Origin: Pseudoxanthomonas sp. F37
GTDB taxonomy: Bacteria > Pseudomonadota > Gammaproteobacteria > Xanthomonadales > Xanthomonadaceae
Direction of reading: 5' to 3'
Assembly (NCBI RefSeq): GCF_022965755.1
Contig: NZ_CP095187.1
Span: 2,666,001 to 2,730,000 of the forward strand
Length of the DNA: 64,000 nt
This document shows positions 58,815 through 64,000 of the stretch, one piece after another. The notes under the pieces are model-generated. The model did no database searches and was not told the origin of the DNA. It saw nothing but the letters and a program-made list of their open reading frames with translations. The stretch's first letter is position 1; every line of letters starts with the position of its first letter. Both the position numbers and the translations under genes were made by a program.

Positions 58815-59198
58815 ATGAAGCTGTCCATGCGCATCCGGATAGCCCGCCAGCGTGCCGGACTTTCCCAGGAGGCCCTGGCCTTGAACCTTGGGGTCACCCG
58901 CAGCGCGGTGGCCAACTGGGAAGGCGCGGACGGCGTTTTGCCTGCTTCCGCGCGACTGGCCCACATCGCCCAGCTGACCCGCGTCAACTTCGAATGGCTG
59001 GCCACCGGCCGCGGCCCCCTCGATCATGGCGGCAGTGACGAGGCCCCTGCTGTCGAAGGCGGGAGGGTCCATGACGAGTACGAGCGGCGCCTGTTGGCCG
59101 CGTTCCGGCGCATGACCGAGCATGCCCGGCTGGAAGTCGTACTGCATTGCGAAGCCATGACCCCACGCGCCGCGCGCCGTGGCGCTCGATCGCGCTGA
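58815..59198 (+). CDS. XRE-family transcriptional regulator
   Basis: A 127-residue protein. The N-terminal helix-turn-helix (about 5-60) reads M-R-I-R-I-A-R-Q-R-A-G-L-S-Q-E-A-L-A-L-N-L-G-V-T-R-S-A-V-A-N-W-E, a clear HTH_3 motif, ending at V-N-F-E-W-L-A-T-G-R-G-P as in Cro/CI-like phage-type regulators. The rest is a short acidic/basic helical tail. It is divergent from the exporter and has candidate operators in front, so autoregulation and control of the cassette are likely but inferred. Confidence 0.9.
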   Translation: MKLSMRIRIARQRAGLSQEALALNLGVTRSAVANWEGADGVLPASARLAHIAQLTRVNFEWLATGRGPLDHGGSDEAPAVEGGRVHDEYERRLLAAFRRMTEHARLEVVLHCEAMTPRAARRGARSR

Positions 59199-59282
59199 CC
59201 ACGGCACAAGGCGACGAATCTTGGATCGCGTATTCGCGCGATATCGATACGACCGCTGGGTCCCGGGAATGGGCCAGCCTCG

Positions 59283-59403
59283 GAACGGCTTGGCCAACAC
59301 CGCGTCCCGCCCAGGAAAGAGACTCCGCGATGGTGCGCGCGTCGCAACGCGCCGGGACCCCATCGCGCTGACGGGTCTAATTCAGAACGGCTTGGCCAAC
59401 ACC
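59283..59403. repeat. 19-base direct repeat of the hemJ-like 3' end
   Basis: GAACGGCTTGGCCAACACC occurs at 59283-59301 and 59385-59403. The second copy is the coding end and stop region of the hemJ-like gene. The sequence between (about 83 bases) has no gene and includes a stretch resembling the XRE gene end (ATCGCGCTGAC at 59189 and 59363). Confidence 0.75.
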
Positions 59404-59813
59404 AGCCACACCACCACGATCAGCCCCAACAGCGGCAGTTCGTTGAACCAGCGCAGCGCGGTGGGCGACGGCAGCGACTTGCCCTTGGCCACGCCCTTCA
59501 GCCAGCGGCCGGTGACGATGAAGTGCACCAGCATCAGCGCGACCAGCGTCAGCTTGGCATGCAGCCAGCCGCCGCTGATGCCGAAGTAGAACCACAGCAC
59601 GCCGCCCAGGATCACCGCGATGCCGAACATGTTGTGGCCGAAACCGTACAGGCGGCGCCCCATCAGTTGCAGGCGCGCCTGGACGTCGGCCTGCCCGGAG
59701 GTCTCGGCCAGGTTGACCAGGATGCGCGGCAGGTAGAACACCGTCGCCATCCAGGCGATGACGAAGACGAGGTGGAAGGTCTTGACCCACAGGTAAAGGC
59801 TGGCTTGGTCCAC
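59382..59813 (-). CDS. hemJ: HemJ/CopD-like membrane protein, probable protoporphyrinogen IX oxidase
   Basis: A 143-residue four-helix membrane protein: L-Y-L-W-V-K-T-F-H-L-V-F-V-I-A-W-M-A-T-V-F-Y-L-P-R with the conserved His14, then R-R-L-Y-G-F-G-H-N-M, and W-L-H-A-K-L-T-L-V. HemJ oxidises protoporphyrinogen IX in heme synthesis of many Gram-negatives that lack HemG/HemY. GTG at 59813 has GGAG nine bases upstream; the open frame extends 69 codons further to 60020 but runs through hairpin repeats. CopD-domain copper protein is the alternative. Confidence 0.85.
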   Translation of the reverse strand: MDQASLYLWVKTFHLVFVIAWMATVFYLPRILVNLAETSGQADVQARLQLMGRRLYGFGHNMFGIAVILGGVLWFYFGISGGWLHAKLTLVALMLVHFIVTGRWLKGVAKGKSLPSPTALRWFNELPLLGLIVVVWLVLAKPF

Positions 59814-59896
59814 GCTGGCCGACTCCGTCGCTTGGAAGGGTGATGCGGGATTCTCCGCTACTGTCGCAAGGACTGTCCAACGTCCAGCATGCCAGC

Positions 59897-60000
59897 TTGC
59901 CGTCGTTCCAGCGTAAGCTGGAACCCGCTCCATTCCGCCGCTGCGCATGCTCACCCGCGGATGCAACGGCAACATGGGCCCCGGCTTGCGCCGGGGCGAC
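59897..60000. repeat. Two short tetraloop hairpin repeats upstream of the hemJ-like gene
   Basis: GTTCCAGC-GTAA-GCTGGAAC at 59905-59924 and CCCCGGC-TTGC-GCCGGGG at 59979-59996. Both resemble the hairpin at 16485-16504. They lie between the divergent hemJ-like and methyltransferase genes. Confidence 0.7.
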
Positions 60001-60035
60001 GACCAGGCGCTTTCTTCCACTTCCCGCGCATTTCA

Positions 60036-60644
60036 ATGACCAAGCATTACGACGCCGACTACTTCCAGCGCTGGTACCGCGACGGCGACATCGGCGGCGC
60101 GCCACGGCTCGCGCGCAAGGTCGCGCTGGCCGTCGCCGTGGCCGAGTACCATCTGGAGCGCCCCATCCGCACCGTGCTCGACATCGGCTGCGGCGAAGGC
60201 GCCTGGCGCACACCGCTGCTGAAGCTGCGACCGAAGCTGCAGTACCTGGGCTTCGACAGCAGCGAGTACGCGATCCGCCGCTTCGGGCGCACGCGCAACC
60301 TGCACTACGCGCGCTTCGAGGACTTCCAGTACCTGCGCCCCTGCGAACCCGTCGACCTGCTGGTCTGCTCGGATGTCCTGCATTACGTGCCCACCCGCGA
60401 ACTGAAGCGCGGCCTGTCCGGGCTGGCGGAACTGTGCGGCGGTGTGGCCTTCCTTGAAACCTTCGCCAAGGAGGACGACTTCGAAGGCGACCATGAAGGC
60501 TTCCAGCCGCGCAAGGCGGCCTGGTACCGGCAGGCCTTCAACGGCGCAGGCTTGCAGTCCATCGGCAACCACTGCTGGCTGGGGCCACGCCTGGCCGGCG
60601 ATGTGGCCGTGCTGGAGGCGGCGGACTATCGGCCGATAACCTGA
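60036..60644 (+). CDS. Class I SAM-dependent methyltransferase
   Basis: A 202-residue protein: Y-F-Q-R-W-Y-R-D near the start, SAM motif I V-L-D-I-G-C-G-E-G-A-W-R, motif II Y-L-G-F-D-S-S-E-Y-A, then L-L-V-C-S-D-V-L-H-Y-V-P and F-L-E-T-F. Substrate unknown. The ATG at 60036 is chosen at M-T-K-H-Y-D; the 49 upstream in-frame codons cross hairpin repeats. It is followed by the depolymerase-like gene after 80 bases. Confidence 0.88.
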   Translation: MTKHYDADYFQRWYRDGDIGGAPRLARKVALAVAVAEYHLERPIRTVLDIGCGEGAWRTPLLKLRPKLQYLGFDSSEYAIRRFGRTRNLHYARFEDFQYLRPCEPVDLLVCSDVLHYVPTRELKRGLSGLAELCGGVAFLETFAKEDDFEGDHEGFQPRKAAWYRQAFNGAGLQSIGNHCWLGPRLAGDVAVLEAADYRPIT

Positions 60645-60724
60645 ACAGGCCACGGGCGGCGGCTCACCCTTTGCGGTATGCTGCGGCGCAGCACCATGCA
60701 CCAAAATCGGGATTCCGGATTGCC

Positions 60725-61972
60725 ATGACCCTGTACCAACTGCACGAACTCGGACGCGCATGGATGGCGCCGCTGGCCTACATGGCCGAAGCGAACGCGC
60801 GCATCTTCTCCGCTCCCACCAGTTGGCTGTCCAACCTGCCCGGCGCCGAACGCATCGCGGCGGGCAACGAGCTCGTCCACCGCATCGGCAAGGACTACGA
60901 AAAGCCGGCGTGGGAGATCCGCGAAGTCGAGGCGCATGGCCGCACCGTGCCCGTGGTGGAGCTGGAATCGCTGAAGAAGCCGTTCTGCCGGCTGCTGCGC
61001 TTCAAGCGCTACACCGACGATGCCGACACCATCTCGTTGCTGAAGGACGACCCGGTGGTGCTGGTGGTGGCGCCGTTGTCGGGCCATCACGCCACCCTGC
61101 TGCGCGACACCGTGCATACCCTGCTGCGCAACCACAAGGTGTACGTGACCGACTGGGTGGACGCGCGCATGGTGCCGGCTTCCGAAGGCGCCTTCGGCCT
61201 GGACGACTACGTGGCCTACGTGGAGGAGTTCATCCGCCATATCGGCGCCGAGAAGCTGCATGTGATCAGCGTCTGCCAGCCCACCGTGCCGGTGCTGGCC
61301 GCCGTGTCGCTGATGGCCGCGCGCGGCGAAGCCACGCCGCGTTCGCTGGTGATGATGGGCGGCCCGATCGATGCGCGCCGCAGCCCCACCGAAGTCAACG
61401 GCCTGGCCACGCGCAATCCCCTTTCTTGGTTCGAGCACAACGTCATCCATACGGTGCCGATGCCCTACCCGGGCGAAGGCCGCCGCGTGTATCCCGGCTT
61501 CCTGCAGCACGCCGGCTTCATCGCAATGAATCCCAGCCGCCACTTCATGTCGCACTGGGACTTCTACAGCGACCTGGTGAAGGGCGACCTGCAGGACGCC
61601 GAATCGCACCGCAGGTTCTACGACGAGTACAACGCCGTGCTGGACATGCCGGCCGAGTATTACCTGGACACCATCCGCACCGTGTTCCAGGAATTCCTGC
61701 TGCCGCGCGGCATGTGGAAGGTCAACGGAGAGCTGGTGAAGCCGGCTGCGATCCGGAAGACCGCCCTGATGAGCATCGAAGGCGAACTGGACGACATTTC
61801 CGGCCAGGGCCAGACCGCTGCCGCACACGACCTGTGCACCGGCATTCCCAAGCCGCATCACAAGCACCTGACCGTCGAGGGCGCGGGCCATTACGGCATC
61901 TTCAGCGGCCGCCGCTGGCGCGAGAAGGTCTACCCGCAGGTGCGCGATTTCATCGCCAAGTACGCCGGCTGA
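60725..61972 (+). CDS. Intracellular polyhydroxyalkanoate depolymerase family protein
   Basis: A 415-residue alpha/beta hydrolase of the PHB depolymerase (PhaZ) family. Oxyanion region V-V-A-P-L-S-G-H-H-A-T-L-L-R, then V-T-D-W-V-D-A-R, the nucleophile Cys184 in V-I-S-V-C-Q-P-T-V-P-V in place of the usual Ser, the acid in E-G-E-L-D-D-I-S, and the His in G-A-G-H-Y-G-I-F. It would mobilise storage polyester. No phaC or phasin gene is in the window, so its native substrate is open. A strong terminator follows. Confidence 0.9.
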   Translation: MTLYQLHELGRAWMAPLAYMAEANARIFSAPTSWLSNLPGAERIAAGNELVHRIGKDYEKPAWEIREVEAHGRTVPVVELESLKKPFCRLLRFKRYTDDADTISLLKDDPVVLVVAPLSGHHATLLRDTVHTLLRNHKVYVTDWVDARMVPASEGAFGLDDYVAYVEEFIRHIGAEKLHVISVCQPTVPVLAAVSLMAARGEATPRSLVMMGGPIDARRSPTEVNGLATRNPLSWFEHNVIHTVPMPYPGEGRRVYPGFLQHAGFIAMNPSRHFMSHWDFYSDLVKGDLQDAESHRRFYDEYNAVLDMPAEYYLDTIRTVFQEFLLPRGMWKVNGELVKPAAIRKTALMSIEGELDDISGQGQTAAAHDLCTGIPKPHHKHLTVEGAGHYGIFSGRRWREKVYPQVRDFIAKYAG

Positions 61973-61983
61973 CGCGTTGCTTG

Positions 61984-62007
61984 GTGGGGAGCGACGTCAG
62001 TCGCGAA
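61984..62007 (+). repeat. GTGGGGAGCGACG-type intergenic repeat
   Basis: GGTGGGGAGCGACGTCAGTC then GCGAA. Related to the element at 21261-21290, sharing the GGGAGCGACG core and the C-GCGAA end. Confidence 0.6.
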
Positions 62008-62043
62008 GCGCTTGAAGGACCGGCGCCTCCTTGCCGGCACAGG

Positions 62044-62074
62044 AAAGGCCGCCCTCACGGGCGGCCTTTTTTTT
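62044..62074 (+). terminator. Rho-independent terminator after the depolymerase-like gene
   Basis: Stem AAAGGCCGCCC (62044-62054), loop TCAC, GGGCGGCCTTT (62059-62069), with eight T (62067-62074). Confidence 0.92.
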
Positions 62075-62108
62075 GTTCGCGACCCACCTCGCGCCCCCAT
62101 TCGACCAC

Positions 62109-63029
62109 TCACACCACCGGCGTGCGCACCAGCAGGTGCTTGGCCAGCCAGCCGTGGAAACGGCCGACCAGGCGCGCCAGGTGCAGGGTGACGAAGAGCA
62201 GGAGGAAGCCGGCGACGGACAGGACCGGCAGCATCCAGGGCGCGTCAGTGGCCATGTTCCAGTCGCCGAAGTTCAGCACATAGTCGAATGGCAGGAAGTA
62301 GGCCACCGGCGCCGCGATGAAGCCCAGCGATACGGCCAGCAGCGTGATGGCCACCGAGAAGTACAGGACCCCCAGCGGATGCATCAGCAGCAGGTACAGC
62401 ATCGCCGTCCAGGTGCGGCCGTCGGTGAACAGCTCCTTCAGGCGCGTCGTCCACGGCTTGTCGCGCTGCGTATACAGCGGACGGCGCGGCATGCGTTCGC
62501 CCAGCAGCACTTCCACCACGCGCCCTTCCACCAGCGACAGCAGGCGCACCGACATCAGGAACAGCAGCAGCAGCGGGATGCCGACGATCAGGATGAGCAG
62601 GCCGGCCGACAGGCTGGCGCCGGTCACCACCCAGGTGAAGTAGAACGTACCGGTGGCCAGCGACAACAGCATGTAGAACAGCGCACCGTAGGTGCGCGCA
62701 TCGGCGGCCACCCCGAAGAACCGTCCCGGCAGCGACTTGCGCTTGGGGGGAACCGGCGGACGCAAGGCCTTGGCGACGGTGACCTCGGTCTCGCGGTAGA
62801 TGTCGGCCACTTCCTCCGGCGCACCGTAGCTGCCGGCGACCGAGGCGATCACCTCGGCTTCGGACTTGCCGGGGTTCTCCGCCAGTTCCGAGCGCAGGTA
62901 TTCCTCGGCGTCGTACAGGGCATCCTGGATCATCGCCTTGTCCGCCCCCGCAAGCGCGGCGCGCAGCTGCTCCAGGTATTCGGGAATCGTGGTGGGCAGG
63001 CGGCTGCCCGGGTCGGTGGTGGTGTTCAT
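62109..63029 (-). CDS. HAAS/DUF1700-like signalling membrane protein with sensor domain
   Basis: A 306-residue protein. The N-terminal 80 residues form a HAAS-like helical domain (Y-L-E-Q-L-R-A-A-L, D-A-L-Y-D-A-E-E-Y-L-R-S-E, V-A-G-S-Y-G-A-P-E-E-V-A). The rest has about six membrane helices (G-L-L-I-L-I-V-G-I-P-L-L-L-L-F-L-M; L-L-L-M-H-P-L-G-V-L-Y-F) resembling the putative-sensor membrane domain. HAAS proteins are typically paired with PadR regulators, as here: its ATG overlaps the PadR stop (ATGA). The signal sensed is unknown. Confidence 0.85.
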   Translation of the reverse strand: MNTTTDPGSRLPTTIPEYLEQLRAALAGADKAMIQDALYDAEEYLRSELAENPGKSEAEVIASVAGSYGAPEEVADIYRETEVTVAKALRPPVPPKRKSLPGRFFGVAADARTYGALFYMLLSLATGTFYFTWVVTGASLSAGLLILIVGIPLLLLFLMSVRLLSLVEGRVVEVLLGERMPRRPLYTQRDKPWTTRLKELFTDGRTWTAMLYLLLMHPLGVLYFSVAITLLAVSLGFIAAPVAYFLPFDYVLNFGDWNMATDAPWMLPVLSVAGFLLLFVTLHLARLVGRFHGWLAKHLLVRTPVV

Positions 63030-63391
63030 GCAGGAATCCCCTCAAGCACGGAATCGACGGAATCGCGGGTGGCGCGCCAGGCGGCGGCCCAGGACTGCAG
63101 GGTCTGTCGCCCCGCCTCGGTGATGCGGTAGTAACGGCGTGGCGGGCCCGCGACCGACGGCTCGACGAAGCTGTCCAGCAGGCCGCCGCCCTCCAGGTTG
63201 CGGAGGACCGGGTACAGGGCACTCTGCTTGCCGCTGAGCACGCCGTCGCCGACACGCTCCAGCTGCTTGGCGATCAGGTAGCCGTACAACGGCTCGCCCG
63301 CGCGGGCCAGCACCGCCAGCAGCGCCAGCGACACGGTGCCGGCGCTCAGCTCCTTCTGGAACTTCTTCAGATGGATATCGGGTTCACTCAT
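63026..63391 (-). CDS. PadR-family transcriptional regulator
   Basis: A 121-residue winged-helix protein: L-L-A-V-L-A-R-A-G-E-P-L-Y-G-Y-L-I-A-K-Q-L-E, S-A-L-Y-P-V-L-R-N-L-E-G-G-G-L-L and G-P-P-R-R-Y-Y-R-I-T-E-A-G, the classic PadR signature, plus a short C-terminal dimerisation helix. Such repressors bind a dyad near their own promoter. It heads a two-gene operon with the HAAS protein; a candidate operator is at 63433-63458. Confidence 0.95.
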   Translation of the reverse strand: MSEPDIHLKKFQKELSAGTVSLALLAVLARAGEPLYGYLIAKQLERVGDGVLSGKQSALYPVLRNLEGGGLLDSFVEPSVAGPPRRYYRITEAGRQTLQSWAAAWRATRDSVDSVLEGIPA

Positions 63392-63432
63392 GGCTCCCCC
63401 CTTCGCGGCGCACCCGCTAGGTTGGAGACGAT

Positions 63433-63458
63433 GCTATTGCGAACTTTGATATAGCGAA
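63433..63458 (-). promoter_or_regulatory. Candidate PadR operator
   Basis: GCTAT-N13-ATAGC inverted arms (63433-63437 and 63451-63455), also readable as direct copies TATTGCGAA and TATAGCGAA 15 bases apart. It is AT-rich against its surroundings and 42-67 bases upstream of the padR start. Confidence 0.5.
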
Positions 63459-63537
63459 TGTGCCAGTAGTCACCGTGCCGGGCGTCAGCCCTGCCCGCCG
63501 ATGGCAGCCGGCCGCGCCGCGGCGACCCGCCGATCCG

Positions 63538-64000
63538 TCAACGCGAACCGTGCTGACGGTGCCGCGCCTGCCACCGCGCGGCCGCAAGCAATCCCGGCAG
63601 GGCGATGGCCCAGCCGATCGCCAGCCATGCCCATGCCCGCCAGGCGGGCGCGGCGAACTCGGCGGCTCCCCAACCGCGCGCGGCCGCCAGATACGCCAGG
63701 GGACCGCCGATGCCGCCCAGCAGCGCCCCCGCCCACCACCGCGCCTGCAGGCTGCGCATCGCGCCGTTGAGGGTGACCGCCAGCGAGGCCCAGAGCGCCA
63801 GGATCCAGGCGGGCGCCACCCCACCGCCGGCCATCGGGGCCCGGTACGTCACCCAGCCCTGCGCCGCGGCCACGCCGTCCACCACCAGTCCGCACGCCAC
63901 GGCCAGCGCCACCAGCTTCAGCTCGTCGCCGCGACGCGGCGACCACGCCACATGCACGGCGACGAACACCGCCGCGGCCAGCACGCCGGGCCATGCATTG
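63538..64000 (-). CDS. DUF2878 family membrane protein (partial, 5' end beyond the window)
   Basis: At least 154 residues; the frame stays open to the window edge, so the N-terminus is missing. Several membrane helices (V-L-A-A-A-V-F-V-A-V-H-V; L-V-A-L-A-V-A-C-G-L-V-V-D; W-A-W-L-A-I-G-W-A-I-A-L-P-G-L-L). The pattern G-L-V-V-D-G-V, W-V-T-Y and W-I-L-A-L-W-A-S-L-A-V-T-L-N matches DUF2878, whose function is unknown. Ends 146 bases upstream of padR on the same strand. Confidence 0.8.
   Translation of the reverse strand, partial: NAWPGVLAAAVFVAVHVAWSPRRGDELKLVALAVACGLVVDGVAAAQGWVTYRAPMAGGGVAPAWILALWASLAVTLNGAMRSLQARWWAGALLGGIGGPLAYLAAARGWGAAEFAAPAWRAWAWLAIGWAIALPGLLAAARWQARHRQHGSR

Noticed and set aside
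59814..60020. N-terminal extension of the hemJ-like protein
   Set aside because: The extra 69 codons cross hairpin repeats and lack similarity; GTG at 59813 has a proper ribosome-binding site and the family length.

Overview
The window looks like chromosomal DNA of a high-GC gammaproteobacterium of the Xanthomonadaceae/Lysobacteraceae, most likely Pseudoxanthomonas or a close relative. The reasons are the strongly GC-biased third codon positions, a TonB-dependent receptor of the Xanthomonas-Caulobacter type, the gene order around hfq, pyrG/eno and surE/pcm, and several xanthomonad-style dispersed hairpin repeats. I found no rRNA or tRNA gene, no CRISPR array, no prophage and no transposase. 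Genus assignment is inference.

Layout. 1-9.2 kb: a beta-propeller/DUF899/membrane protein trio, then a FecI-FecR-TonB-receptor-PHP lipoprotein locus, then a repeat-filled spacer. 9.2-16.4 kb: small hypotheticals, a PPOX stress protein, a glycine-zipper envelope protein, a histidine kinase with three small satellite genes, an HWE kinase/response regulator pair and two paralogous small genes. 16.5-27.8 kb: the conserved miaA-hfq-hflX-hflK-hflC-DUF2065-purA block plus folP, ftsH and rlmE, all on the minus strand, interrupted before purA by a DUF559 nuclease gene wrapped in inverted repeats. 27.9-33.3 kb: yhbY, an Mth938-like gene and the surE-pcm-exoD-nlpD block with an exonuclease/phosphatase-family gene where rpoS often lies. 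33.4-40.3 kb: pyrG-kdsA-eno-ftsB-ispD-ispF-truD. 40.6-49.5 kb: parE, a carboxylate-amine ligase, a DMT exporter, hutG, gor, a D-amino-acid dehydrogenase-like gene and a DUF418 gene. 49.5-56.1 kb: slyD, two NlpC/P60 hydrolases, two symporters, a GNAT gene and an alkaline phosphatase lipoprotein. 56.2-59.2 kb: a C39-peptidase ABC exporter fused to the wreck of its membrane-fusion partner, with a divergent XRE regulator. 59.4-64 kb: hemJ-like, methyltransferase, PHA-depolymerase-like, a HAAS/PadR pair and a partial DUF2878 gene.

Most of the window is housekeeping. The accessory signals most worth following are: (1) the DUF559 endonuclease and the CTTCTCCCC-type composite repeats that surround and partly encode it, with further copies at about 8.8-9.1 and 15.9 kb; (2) the decayed bacteriocin-type export cassette at 58.2-58.8 kb; (3) the tandem paralogues at 15.5-16.3 kb that flank another repeat copy; (4) the TonB-receptor/PHP-phosphoesterase locus. 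Starts were chosen from Shine-Dalgarno sequences, ATGA/GTGA overlaps and family lengths. All domain calls come from reading the translated sequences; no database search was run.
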